Positions 34,321 through 45,557 of a stretch of DNA of 64,000 nt are shown one piece after another. The position numbers and the translations under genes are program-made. A model generated the notes under the pieces. It was not told where the DNA came from and searched no databases. It worked only from the letters and a program-made list of their open reading frames with translations. The stretch's first letter is position 1. Each line of letters opens with the position of its first letter. The stretch lies in contig NZ_JAASRM010000001.1 of NCBI RefSeq assembly GCF_011761565.1, forward strand, positions 4,092,139 to 4,156,138, in the 5' to 3' direction. This stretch comes from Rhizomicrobium palustre. Its GTDB lineage: Bacteria > Pseudomonadota > Alphaproteobacteria > Micropepsales > Micropepsaceae.

Positions 34321-35325
34321 GTGCACGCAAATTGGAAAGGAAATTTTGTCCGTCGCGATGGATTTCTTGAGGCGCCAGCGGCGGACCGCTCGCTTTTGCG
34401 CCTCATCCTATTCGTAGCGTTGTTCGTGGTGCTCGCGACCGCTGCCGGCTGGATTGCCATCCGCGCAGGCGCTCTGTTGGGAGCATTGTTGGATGCGCAG
34501 TTCACCGCGCCAAAAGGGCAGCTCGATTTCAAGCTCCTCTACGAGTCGCGACTGCACGGCTGGATGGTTTGGGGATCGGATTTGGGAGTGGTTGCCGATA
34601 ACCTTCCAACATTTGCGTGGTATTTTGCCATCTCTGCTGTCTTTGCGCTCCTGCTCAGACGCCTTTACCGGCGCCCCCTCAAGACATGGATCACAGCATC
34701 GGCATCATTCCGCTGGCGGCTATTCTGGGCGGGGCTGATACTCTTTGGCGTGGTCTATTCGGCGGGACTTGCTTTGCAAGGAACACTAGCCCCCGCGGGG
34801 TATAAGCCTGCTTTAGGATGGCTCCGGGGCGAGCCTTGGAACGTCGCCATCTTTCTGGTCGCGATGTTTTTCATGGTGTCGTTTATGGCGGCGGCGGAAG
34901 AATTCCTCTTCCGGGGCTGGCTACTCAAGGAGCTGACCGCATTCGTTCCGAACTATTACTTTGTCTTTCTCGTAAGTAGTGCGGCGTTTGCCTTGGCTCA
35001 CCGTCAATTCGAGTTCTATCGGATGGCGCAACTTTTCTTGGGCGGTATAGCCCTTGCCTGGGCCGCGGCGCGCCTGGAGGGGCTCGAGTTTGGCATCGGG
35101 CTGCACACCGCATGGAACATGTCGTTTGCACTCGTCGGGCAGGACCGGTCGGTTAAAATCGATTGGCATCCAGGTGAGCGATTTCTGCCAAAGATGATGG
35201 GTTCACCGCTATCTGCAGCCGAGTGGGCCGTGCTCATCGCGCTTTCATTAGCCGCGCTGGCCTTGGTCGAACTCGTGTTTCGTTGGCGCTTATTGCGCAG
35301 CTTACTTCGGTTGGATGCACAATAA
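34321..35325 (+). CDS. CPBP-family intramembrane metalloprotease
   Basis: A polytopic protein of about 334 residues. The CPBP/Abi motif 1, EEFLFRGWLL, lies near residues 193-202, with the paired glutamates that bind metal. Motif 2 is in FALAHRQFE near 224-232, and motif 3 is IGLHTAWN near 258-265. Six to eight hydrophobic segments surround them. Relatives process membrane substrates (CAAX-like prenyl proteins, bacteriocin self-immunity). I chose GTG 34321, five bases after GGGGG; GTG 34315 and TTG 34294 are in frame. Confidence 0.88.
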   Translation: MHANWKGNFVRRDGFLEAPAADRSLLRLILFVALFVVLATAAGWIAIRAGALLGALLDAQFTAPKGQLDFKLLYESRLHGWMVWGSDLGVVADNLPTFAWYFAISAVFALLLRRLYRRPLKTWITASASFRWRLFWAGLILFGVVYSAGLALQGTLAPAGYKPALGWLRGEPWNVAIFLVAMFFMVSFMAAAEEFLFRGWLLKELTAFVPNYYFVFLVSSAAFALAHRQFEFYRMAQLFLGGIALAWAAARLEGLEFGIGLHTAWNMSFALVGQDRSVKIDWHPGERFLPKMMGSPLSAAEWAVLIALSLAALALVELVFRWRLLRSLLRLDAQ

Positions 35326-35925
35326 CTGCAGGCTGGCTGATTGCTGCTGAAGTGCTCAAAGCACGCAAGAGTGATCGAGACAGTAATAACACCTCAGCCT
35401 GCCCCCCTTCGTCTGGCATCGCTCGCGCGTCGCCAGACACTTCCCCCGCAAGCGGGGGCAGAAAAGAGGGGCGATGTGGGCGTTGAGGATTGAGGATCAT
35501 CTCGAGCGCTTCCCCCTCACCCGGTCCGCCTAAGACTTAGCTGCGCTAAGCCTAAGGCGAACCTCCCTCTCCCCCGTTGGGGCGAGGGGAAATTCCGACG
35601 AGGCTGCGCGCCCGGCCTATCTTCGTCCCACATACTTAAACCTACTCTTCGCCCCCTAACCCCCTGTGGCCGCTGGATTCTTCGGGGGGCGGGTGCTATG
35701 GTACCGCACTTGAGTCTGGTTTTACCGATCTCAACAGAATCAAGGCCTTAACGGCGTCCTGGGGGCGGCTTGTGAAGGCGAATCGATAGTCCAATGCGAG
35801 GCGCCGAGGGGGGACCGTGTGACGCGGCCCATCGCCGTCCCGCCAATTCGCCCTAGAGGGGCCCTCGCGATCACCGCTTTAGCGGCCAGCGAGCCCAGGC
35901 GGGCCATAAGGGTGTGATACGGGCC
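35326..35925. other. 600-bp intergenic region upstream of dnaN
   Basis: Includes a family B repeat (35511-35590) and the promoter region of dnaN (35600-35925). The first part holds short G/C palindromes (CCCCCGCAAGCGGGGG near 35443). I see no gene. Confidence 0.5.
35511..35590. repeat. Family B dispersed repeat, copy B1
   Basis: Starts TCCCCCTCACCC, ends CCCGTTGGGGCGAGGGGA, and encloses a near-perfect dyad GGTCCGCCTAAGACTTAG / CTAAGCCTAAGGCGAACC. The outer CCCTC/GAGGG blocks and inner CTTAG palindrome define family B. Confidence 0.75.
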
Positions 35926-37047
35926 ATGAAGATCAACGTCGAACGCGGCGCCTTCCTCAAAGCACTGAGCCACGTCCAGAGCGTCGTCGAACGGCGCAAT
36001 ACCATTCCAATTCTCTCCAACGTCATGCTGGACGCCGCCAAGGGCCAGGTGAAGCTGACCGCGACCGATCTGGATATCGAGATCGTGGAGGCCCTGCCCG
36101 CCGATGTGCTGCGCAACGGCGCCGCCACCGCGCCCGCCCATATGCTGTATGACATCGTGCGCAAGCTCCCCGATGGCGCCATGGTGCAGGTCGAGCTGAC
36201 GCCCGGCGATGCGGCGCGGCTGCAGGTCTCTGCCGGATCGGTGCGCTTCGAACTCGCCTGCCTGCCGAAGGAAGACTTCCCGCAGATGGCCGCGGGCGCC
36301 CTGCCCCACCGCTTCCGTCTGGCGGCGAATGATCTGAAGCGCATCATCGACAAGACCCGCTTCGCCATCTCCACCGAGGAGACGCGCTTCTATCTCAACG
36401 GTATTTACCTGCACGCCTTCAAGGACGGCAAAACCGCTGCCCTGCGCGCCGTGGCGACGGACGGGCATCGCCTCGCCCGCTATGAGCTGGAGCTGCCCGA
36501 TGGCGCGGGCGATATCCCCGGCGTGATCGTGCCGCGCAAAACCGTGGCCGAGCTCCGCCGCCTTCTGGACGATAGCGATGGCGCCATCGAAATCGCGCTC
36601 TCGGACACCAAGGTGCAGTTCGCTTTCGGCGGCATCGATCTGACCTCCAAACTGATCGACGGCACCTTCCCCGATTATCAGCGCGTCATCCCGGCGGGCA
36701 ACGACAAGGCCCTCAGCCTGGAAGCCAAGGAATTCGGCTTGGCGGTCGATCGCGTTTCCACCATCTCGGCGGATAAGACCCGCGCGGTGAAGCTGATGCT
36801 GGGCAAGGATATGGTGACGCTCTCGGTGGTGAACCCTGAAAGCGGCACGGCGACGGAAGAAGTCGGCGCCAATTACGCGGCGACGCCGATCGAGATCGGT
36901 TTCAACGCCAAATACCTCCTCGATGTGATGGGCCAGATGGAAGGCAAGCAAGTGCGCTTCCTGCTGTCGGATGCGGGCTCGCCCACCGTGATCGAAGACA
37001 CCGACGATAACCGCACGCTGTACGTGCTCATGCCGATGCGGGTTTGA
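35926..37047 (+). CDS. dnaN: DNA polymerase III sliding clamp, beta subunit
   Basis: A 373-residue clamp that tethers the replicative polymerase. The N-terminal MKINVERGAFLKALSHVQSV and VVERRNTIPILSNVML are family hallmarks, and the C-terminal YVLMPMRV matches the usual LMPMR ending. The three repeated clamp domains span the length. ATG 35926 is chosen; a GTG four codons upstream is in frame. Family A repeat A2 follows, then recF. Confidence 0.98.
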   Translation: MKINVERGAFLKALSHVQSVVERRNTIPILSNVMLDAAKGQVKLTATDLDIEIVEALPADVLRNGAATAPAHMLYDIVRKLPDGAMVQVELTPGDAARLQVSAGSVRFELACLPKEDFPQMAAGALPHRFRLAANDLKRIIDKTRFAISTEETRFYLNGIYLHAFKDGKTAALRAVATDGHRLARYELELPDGAGDIPGVIVPRKTVAELRRLLDDSDGAIEIALSDTKVQFAFGGIDLTSKLIDGTFPDYQRVIPAGNDKALSLEAKEFGLAVDRVSTISADKTRAVKLMLGKDMVTLSVVNPESGTATEEVGANYAATPIEIGFNAKYLLDVMGQMEGKQVRFLLSDAGSPTVIEDTDDNRTLYVLMPMRV

Positions 37048-37058
37048 GGAAATACCCT

Positions 37059-37206
37059 GTCATCCCGGACGCGCCCGAGACGATGCGAAATTCTGGCACG
37101 CGGGCGCGATCCGGGACCCACTCGGAAATCTGACAGGTGCGCAAGTGGGTCCCGGCTCTGCGTCCTTCTTCGCGCGGCGCGCTTTGAAGGACTTGGCCGG
37201 GATGAC
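37059..37206. repeat. Family A dispersed palindromic repeat, copy A2
   Basis: Begins GTCATCCCGGACGCGCCC, ends CCGGGATGAC, 148 bp, with the inner dyad GGGACCCACT / AAGTGGGTCCCG. It fills almost the whole dnaN-recF gap. The transcribed dyad could stabilise or terminate the dnaN message. Confidence 0.9.
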
Positions 37207-37219
37207 AGTTAGGACGTGA

Positions 37220-38401
37220 ATGGAAACTGAGCGTCAACCCGACGAAAGCGCGAAGGCCACCGCCCGGCTCGCCGTCACGCGGCTGCAGCTCACCAATTTC
37301 CGCTCTTATGCGAGTGCCGCGCTGAATGTCAGCGGCCGTCCCGTGGTGCTGGCGGGGCCCAATGGCGCGGGCAAAACCAATGTGCTGGATGCGCTCTCCC
37401 TGCTCTCCCCTGGGCGCGGGCTGCGTGGCGCCAAACTCTCCGACCATGTGCGGCGCGGGCCTTCTGCGCCGTCTGAAGCCTTGTGGGCGGTGGCGGCCAG
37501 CGTGACGCGCACGGGCGAAAGCTATGATATCGGCACCGGGCTGGCGGTGGGCCCTGGCGGCGGCGAAAAACGCATCGTGCGCCTGAACGGCGTGACCCAG
37601 ACCAGCGCGGACCTCGGCGATGTCGTGCAGATGACCTGGCTGACGCCCGCCATGGACCGGCTTTTCACCGAAGCCGCATCCGGGCGGCGGCGCTTCATCG
37701 ACCGGCTGGTGCTGGGCTTCGATCCCGCCCATGGGCGACGGGCGCTGCGCTATGAGACCGCCATGCGCGAACGGGCGCGCCTGCTCAAATACGGCCCGCG
37801 CGATCCGATGTGGCTGGACAGTCTGGAAGCGCAACTTGCCGAGAGCGGCACAGCGATGATGGCGGCGCGGGCCGAAACCGTGACGCGTCTGAACAGGATG
37901 CTGGCCGAGCGCGGCGAGAAAGGTGCCTTCCCTTGTGCGGAACTCGCCATGACCGGCGATGCCGATACCCTCTTCCTCGAATATGGCGCCGAAACCGAAG
38001 CCCGGCTGAAAGAGGCTTTCGCGCGCGCCCGCGTGATCGATGCAGAAGCGGGACAAACGACCTTCGGGCCGCATCGCTCTGACCTCGCCGTGCGCCATAC
38101 CGTCAAGCGCGCCGACGCCAAGGAATGTTCCACCGGGGAACAGAAAGCGCTGCTGGTCTCGATCATCCTGGCCGATGCCTGGGAGCTGTCGCGGGCCCGT
38201 GATGGCCATGCCCCTTTGCTGCTCTTGGATGAGATCGCGGCGCATCTGGATGAGCGCCGCAGAGCCGCCCTTTTCGACGAAATCGTGGCCTTGGGCGCGC
38301 AAGCCTGGATGACCGGAACCGACCTTTCCCTGTTCGAACATCTGATCGGCCGGGCCGATATTTTCGCCGTTGACAATGGCCGTTTCGAGCTTAGGGAATA
38401 G
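37220..38401 (+). CDS. recF: DNA replication and repair protein RecF
   Basis: A 393-residue SMC-like ATPase that loads RecA at gaps with RecO and RecR. LTNFRSYASAALNVSG near residues 23-38 opens the ATPase, Walker A is GPNGAGKTNVLDAL near 47-60, and the signature TGEQKALLVSII plus Walker B LLLLDEIAAHLD lie near the C-terminus (residues ~302-345). An extra ~20-residue N-terminus (METERQPDESAK) precedes the usual start; a later start is possible. The gene lies three bases before the LysE gene. Confidence 0.96.
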   Translation: METERQPDESAKATARLAVTRLQLTNFRSYASAALNVSGRPVVLAGPNGAGKTNVLDALSLLSPGRGLRGAKLSDHVRRGPSAPSEALWAVAASVTRTGESYDIGTGLAVGPGGGEKRIVRLNGVTQTSADLGDVVQMTWLTPAMDRLFTEAASGRRRFIDRLVLGFDPAHGRRALRYETAMRERARLLKYGPRDPMWLDSLEAQLAESGTAMMAARAETVTRLNRMLAERGEKGAFPCAELAMTGDADTLFLEYGAETEARLKEAFARARVIDAEAGQTTFGPHRSDLAVRHTVKRADAKECSTGEQKALLVSIILADAWELSRARDGHAPLLLLDEIAAHLDERRRAALFDEIVALGAQAWMTGTDLSLFEHLIGRADIFAVDNGRFELRE

Positions 38402-38403
38402 CT

Positions 38404-41471
<3,068 letters not shown>

Positions 41472-41494
41472 GAGCGGGTGATATTGAAACGACG

Positions 41495-41526
41495 AAAAGC
41501 CGGGGCATACGCTCCGGCTTTTTTGT
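41495..41526 (+). terminator. Intrinsic terminator of gyrB
   Basis: AAAAGCCGG and CCGGCTTTT arms, with a ten-base loop, run directly into T residues (CTTTTTTG). It lies 24 bp after the gyrB stop. Confidence 0.85.
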
Positions 41527-41572
41527 TGTGTTTAGAGCCCTTGGTGACGCGGCTAGGGGGTTTCCCTTAAGT

Positions 41573-42208
41573 TCAGCCTTCTCGCGACCGCAATGGCGCA
41601 ACTATACGGTCTGAAATAGTAGTAGTTGAGCCATAAACACTGTACGTCCCACCCCGAACAAATGTGAGCGAAGAATAATAAGGGTTTAGCGTCCTCACGA
41701 TGAGGTGCCCATCACCTTCCGATGCCATACGCGCAAATAAACCGTTTAGCTGCTCAGACCAGGAATACACCTCAACATCCCAACCCCGGCGCAGAGCGCG
41801 TCTAATTTGATTTGGAAAACTCGCATCTCGGTTATTTTCGCGACCATCGCCAGATGCGATTATGAGTGTTTGTGGCGCTTCGTAATCAAGGAGAGCATTT
41901 GCTATCCGAAAATGGAGCATCTCATCCACGGCCTGTTCAACAAGACGACCGTCGTCGGCCTCCACCCTCTTAAGAAGGTCTGTACTGTAATGCTGACGCC
42001 GAGCATATTCCCATAACTCATCATTGCCGGGCGGAACGGACCCGCCAAGGACTCGAGTTTCGACCTTGCGCCCCGCCTCTAAGAGGCTGAACAGATTTCG
42101 ATAGTAAACCCTGATTGCGCACCATGGGATGCCTGGCTCAATTGTGGCTGCGGCGCGCTGCGCACCACCAAAAATATTACTGTTGTCGATAAAAACGTGA
42201 ACAGCCAT
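41573..42208 (-). CDS. NYN-domain (PIN-like) predicted nuclease
   Basis: A 211-residue NYN/LabA-type protein. The first acidic motif is VFIDNSNIFGGA at residues 4-15, and the second is LIIASGDGRENN near 126, with acidic residues in DEMLHF near 105 between them; this Asp triad usually coordinates a catalytic metal in RNA-cleaving PIN relatives. The start ATG 42208 has GGGGAGA immediately upstream. The gene is alone and is followed on its 5' side by three stacked repeats. Role unknown; the family includes tRNA and rRNA processing nucleases. Confidence 0.85.
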   Translation of the reverse strand: MAVHVFIDNSNIFGGAQRAAATIEPGIPWCAIRVYYRNLFSLLEAGRKVETRVLGGSVPPGNDELWEYARRQHYSTDLLKRVEADDGRLVEQAVDEMLHFRIANALLDYEAPQTLIIASGDGRENNRDASFPNQIRRALRRGWDVEVYSWSEQLNGLFARMASEGDGHLIVRTLNPYYSSLTFVRGGTYSVYGSTTTISDRIVAPLRSREG

Positions 42209-42301
42209 TCTCCCCTCCCCATTCCAGTAGGAATGCAGATTACCACATTTCGCAGAATAACCCCGAGCAGGATACACGCGAACGAAGCCCTCCCCCGTAG
42301 T

Positions 42302-42410
42302 TCCCCCTCGCCCCTTGTGGGAGAGGGCGCAAAATCTTGCGCTTAGCGGCGCACAAGATTGGCAGTGCGGCACGCCTCGCCGCTAAGCGTTAGATTTTGC
42401 GGGTGAGGGG
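42302..42410. repeat. Family B dispersed repeat, copy B2
   Basis: Inner arms CGCAAAATCTTGCGCTTAGC and the complementary CGCCGCTAAGCGTTAGATTT flank the centre; the outer edges are CCCCCTCGCCCC and GGGTGAGGGG. It is a long imperfect dyad able to form a cruciform. Confidence 0.8.
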
Positions 42411-42424
42411 TAATGTGCGCGAGG

Positions 42425-42540
42425 CCCCTCACCTGAAAAATCATCGGAGTTAGCGGCGCGCCATTCTTGCCCGCTTCACCAGCTTTGCGGCGCGCCACTA
42501 ACCCCGTGATTTTTCTTCCTCTCCCACGTTGGGGAGAGGG
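42425..42540. repeat. Family B dispersed repeat, copy B3
   Basis: Begins CCCCTCACCTGAAAAATCA, then AGTTAGCGGCGCGCC pairs with GGCGCGCCACTAACC, and ends TTTTTCTTCCTCTCCCACGT and GGGGAGAGGG. It is separated from B2 by 14 bp and from A3 by 34 bp. Confidence 0.8.
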
Positions 42541-42574
42541 ATGAAATGCACAGATCTCGTTTCAAATAATGCTT

Positions 42575-42723
42575 GTCATCCCGGACGCGCCCAAACAGGT
42601 TTTGCCGTTTGGCATGAGGGCGTGATCCGGGATCTACTTGGAAGTTTGCACAGGCGTTGAAGTGGTTCCCGGATCGCGCCGCCGTGCCAGACGACGCGAT
42701 CGCCGAGGCGCGTCCGGGATGAC
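42575..42723. repeat. Family A dispersed palindromic repeat, copy A3
   Basis: Starts GTCATCCCGGACGCGCCC and ends CGCGTCCGGGATGAC, 149 bp, with inner GATCTACTT / AAGTGGTTCCCGGATC. The outer arms match over about 15 bases, making a very stable hairpin. Confidence 0.9.
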
Positions 42724-42782
42724 AGCGTTTGGATCGGAGAGGGATTCGTACGCCTCGACGCGCGGCCCCACTCCCCGCTAGA

Positions 42783-43739
42783 ATGGCGCGTCACTTTACC
42801 GATGGCTTTGCCTTGCGCCGTAAATTCTCGCCCTTTCTTCTGATCGCCCTCCTTATCAGCGCCGTGGCCGGTGCTGTGGCGGTGTATCTGTTCCGCAAGA
42901 CAGGGCGGCGCCGCAAAGACGAGAGCCTGATCGCGGAGACCTCGCTGGGGAAGGTGGAATATGCCGTGGCGGGCAAAGGCGCGCCGGTGCTGGTGCTGCA
43001 TGGCGCGGGCGGCGGCTATGACCAAGCCCTGCACATGACCGCGGCGCTGGCGGAAAAAGGCTTCAAGCTGATCGCGCCGTCGCGCTTTGGCTATCTCTCC
43101 TCGCCCGCCCCCAAAGGCGCAACGCCGGGGATGCAAGCCGAAGCTTATGCGCGCCTCCTCGATCATCTCGGCATCAAGCAGGTGGCCGTGGTGGCGATCT
43201 CGGCGGGCGCGTGGTCGGGCTTACATTTCGCGCTGCGCTATCCTGAGCGTTGCCGCGCCCTGGTGCTGATGGTGCCCGCGACCGGATTGCCGCAAAGCGT
43301 GCGCCTCTATGGCTGGCTGATGGCGCAGACCATCTTCCGCTCCAATCTTCTCGGCGGGCTGGCACTGCGGATCGCGATGCTGTTCCCCCGCCTGGGCGCG
43401 GCGCTGATCGGCACGCCCACAGGCGCCCTGCCGCGCGAAGAAAAGCAGCGCATCCGTCAAATCCTGCGCGACGGGCTGCCGGTGCGCGAGCATCGCAAAG
43501 GCATGGTGCTGGATTTGACCACCGCCCATCCGCATGTCGGCTTTCCGATGCGCGGCATCACCGCGCCGGTCTTGACCATCAGCGCGGCCAATGACGGCTT
43601 CAAGACCGATACCCGCGCCAAGGAAATCGCCCGCACGGTGGCCAAAGGCCAAGCGCTGATCTTCCCCGATGGCGGACATCTTCTCGCCGGCCGCCATGAG
43701 GATGCGGTGCGCGAAGTGGCGGCGTTTTTGAAGGGGTAG
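42783..43739 (+). CDS. Membrane-anchored alpha/beta hydrolase
   Basis: A 318-residue protein with one N-terminal hydrophobic segment (FLLIALLISAVAGAVAVYLF, residues ~18-37), then an alpha/beta-hydrolase domain. The oxyanion region is VLHGAGGGYDQA near residues 78-89. The nucleophile elbow reads VVAISAGAWSG near 138-148, so the usual first Gly of GxSxG is Ala. The acid is in SAANDGF and the His in GGHLLAGRHED near 299-309. I chose ATG 42783; the frame extends to 42729. Substrate unknown. Confidence 0.85.
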   Translation: MARHFTDGFALRRKFSPFLLIALLISAVAGAVAVYLFRKTGRRRKDESLIAETSLGKVEYAVAGKGAPVLVLHGAGGGYDQALHMTAALAEKGFKLIAPSRFGYLSSPAPKGATPGMQAEAYARLLDHLGIKQVAVVAISAGAWSGLHFALRYPERCRALVLMVPATGLPQSVRLYGWLMAQTIFRSNLLGGLALRIAMLFPRLGAALIGTPTGALPREEKQRIRQILRDGLPVREHRKGMVLDLTTAHPHVGFPMRGITAPVLTISAANDGFKTDTRAKEIARTVAKGQALIFPDGGHLLAGRHEDAVREVAAFLKG

Positions 43740-44660
43740 CTATTCCCCTTCTTCCCCCTTCACCGCATTGGCGGGGGCGGCGCGCCAGAGGCGATCCAGC
43801 AGGGCTTTCACTTGCGGGGCCTGTTCGCCACGGCGCGAAATCACGAGAAGATCGGAAAATTCGGTAACGTCTTTGAGCGGGCGATAGACCACCGAACTTG
43901 TCTGCAGCGAACGCGCGCTTGAGGGCAAGAGCGCCATGCCCAAACCGCCGCCGACAAGGCCCATCCAGGAGGTCATTTCCGTCACCGCGATGGAGCGGCG
44001 CGGCAGAAAGCCATGGCGGGCGAAAATCTGCGCGATGGTGTGGGTGAGACCAGAGCCCGGCGGGTCTTCCGGCAAGAGCAGCGTCTCATCTTTCAGATCA
44101 TCAAGCCCGATCATCTGACGATCGGCCAAAGCATGGCGCGCGGGCACCGCGATGAGGATCGGCCAGCGCGAGAAAAGCTTCACATCATAACCATCCGGGA
44201 TGCCGGGTGCGGGGCCGCGCGCCACCGCGAGATCCTGATCCTCTTCCTGCATCGCCTCGATCTGCTCCGAGGTGGTGCGCAGAAGCAAATCCACCACCAC
44301 ATCAGGATGGGAGCGGCGGAAGGCGGCCAGCGCGGCAAGGAACTGCTCCTCGGCCAAAGCCGAAGACACATAGCCGATGCGCACCCGGCCGGTTTCGCCG
44401 CGCGCGGCGCGTTTGGCGGCGTGGCCCGCCATCTCGGCATGCTGGAGGGCGAGCTTCGCCTCGGTCAGGAAGGCGAGCCCCGCCGCCGTCAGGGTGATGC
44501 GACGGTTGGCGCGCTGGAAAAGCCGGGCGCCAACACGTTCTTCTATGGTTCGGATCATCTGGCTCAAGGCCGGTTGGGCGATGCCCAAACGCTCCGCCGC
44601 CCGCGCGACATGCAATTCCTCGGCGGTGACGACGAAATAGCGGAAGTGCCGGAAGTCCAT
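43740..44660 (-). CDS. LysR-family transcriptional regulator
   Basis: A 306-residue regulator. The N-terminal helix-turn-helix is near residues 2-60 (LHVARAAERLGIAQPALSQMIRTIEERVGARLF), followed by the coiled linker and a periplasmic-binding-like effector domain with VRIGYVSSAL near 96-105. It is divergent from the lipoprotein gene; a near-perfect palindrome ATTGAATTGATTCAAT at 44705-44720 in the intervening region fits a LysR operator. The effector is unknown. An abutting hydrolase gene on the opposite strand ends at its stop. Confidence 0.93.
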   Translation of the reverse strand: MDFRHFRYFVVTAEELHVARAAERLGIAQPALSQMIRTIEERVGARLFQRANRRITLTAAGLAFLTEAKLALQHAEMAGHAAKRAARGETGRVRIGYVSSALAEEQFLAALAAFRRSHPDVVVDLLLRTTSEQIEAMQEEDQDLAVARGPAPGIPDGYDVKLFSRWPILIAVPARHALADRQMIGLDDLKDETLLLPEDPPGSGLTHTIAQIFARHGFLPRRSIAVTEMTSWMGLVGGGLGMALLPSSARSLQTSSVVYRPLKDVTEFSDLLVISRRGEQAPQVKALLDRLWRAAPANAVKGEEGE

Positions 44661-44942
44661 AAAACCACATTCATAATAGAAATCTTATCAATTTTGCGCC
44701 TTTCATTGAATTGATTCAATGCGGCCAAAAGACGAGATTGTCCGGGCTGTACATGGTCCCATTTTTCTCTCCCCGGGACTTGTTGCGCAGACCGCGAGGC
44801 TTCCGCCCGGTCTGCCTGCTCCCAACTTGGCGGGCCGGTAACCCCGGTCCGCCAATTTTTTTGCCCTTTTCGGCGTTTTTTTGCCCCTGAGCCCGGCTGG
44901 AACAGCCCCTCGCCCCCGGCATTTCACCCCCGGAGGGTTTCC
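44661..44942. other. Structured intergenic region between the LysR and lipoprotein genes
   Basis: The region holds the palindrome at 44705-44720, a hairpin GTCCC/GGGAC near 44756-44779, a second hairpin GCAGACCG/CGGTCTGC near 44787-44814, and a strong terminator at 44827-44862. This is far more structure than a simple promoter region needs. It may encode a small RNA reading rightward or a long attenuated leader of the lipoprotein gene. Confidence 0.5.
44827..44862 (+). terminator. Intrinsic terminator in the lipoprotein leader
   Basis: TTGGCGGGCCGG pairs with CCGGTCCGCCAA, with one mismatch, around a five-base loop, followed by seven T residues. It is 81 bases before the lipoprotein start and so either ends a small upstream transcript or attenuates the gene. 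Confidence 0.88.
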
Positions 44943-45557
44943 ATGATCCAAAAGCTTTTGCCGCTGAGTCTGGCGATGATTCTGCTGTGCGGCTGCACCA
45001 CGGTGCGGGCGACCAACCCGGCACGCACCGCGGCCGAGGAGTTGTTGATTTCCACTGCCGCCGACCGCGCTGCCGAAAAGTTGGCGCAAAGCGTGCCGGT
45101 GGGGCTGACCGCCTATTTCGACGGGCAATATATCGCGGGGACCGATGCGCCTTATGCCGCCGCCACCATGCGCGATCAGCTGTTGCGTCACGGGGTCAAT
45201 CTGATCGACGACAAGAGCAAAGCCGAAGCGGTGATCACGCCGCGCATGGGCGCACTGGCATCGAATGAGATTTCCACCGTGCTGGGCCTGCCCGGCCTGC
45301 CGGTGCCTTCGCTGCTGATGCCGGGCGCCTCACTGACCACGCCCGAACTCAACCTCTTCAAACAGGAGGAGACCGACGGGCTCGCCAAATTCGCCGCCAC
45401 AGTCACCGATACCAAAACTGGCAAGCTGATCGTGGCGACCGATCCGGCCTATGGCTATTCGCGACGCTCAAGCTGGGTGCTGCTGTTCTTCATCACCTGG
45501 CACGAAAGCGACCTCGGCAAGGGCGAGAAAAACCCCGATTACAGGATACTGCCTTAA
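44943..45557 (+). CDS. Lipoprotein of unknown function
   Basis: A 204-residue protein with a type II signal peptide; the lipobox LLCGC places the modified Cys at residue 18. A Thr/Ala-rich region follows, then TAYFDGQYIAGTDAPYAAA near 54 and AVITPRMGALASNE near 98. It ends with a hydrophobic patch (SWVLLFFITWHESDLG) and DYRILP. This resembles a family of small lipoproteins of unknown function often seen in proteobacteria. It is divergent from the LysR gene, separated by the structured leader. Confidence 0.8.
   Translation: MIQKLLPLSLAMILLCGCTTVRATNPARTAAEELLISTAADRAAEKLAQSVPVGLTAYFDGQYIAGTDAPYAAATMRDQLLRHGVNLIDDKSKAEAVITPRMGALASNEISTVLGLPGLPVPSLLMPGASLTTPELNLFKQEETDGLAKFAATVTDTKTGKLIVATDPAYGYSRRSSWVLLFFITWHESDLGKGEKNPDYRILP

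Larger units (their letters stand above)
42209..42782. other. 574-bp repeat-filled intergenic region
   Basis: No gene. Contains family B copies B2 (42302-42410) and B3 (42425-42540) and family A copy A3 (42575-42723), one after the other. Only short linkers separate them. Confidence 0.75.

Noticed and set aside
44703-45191. 162-codon minus-strand frame over the lipoprotein start
   Set aside because: Overlaps the terminator and the firm lipoprotein gene; no protein features.
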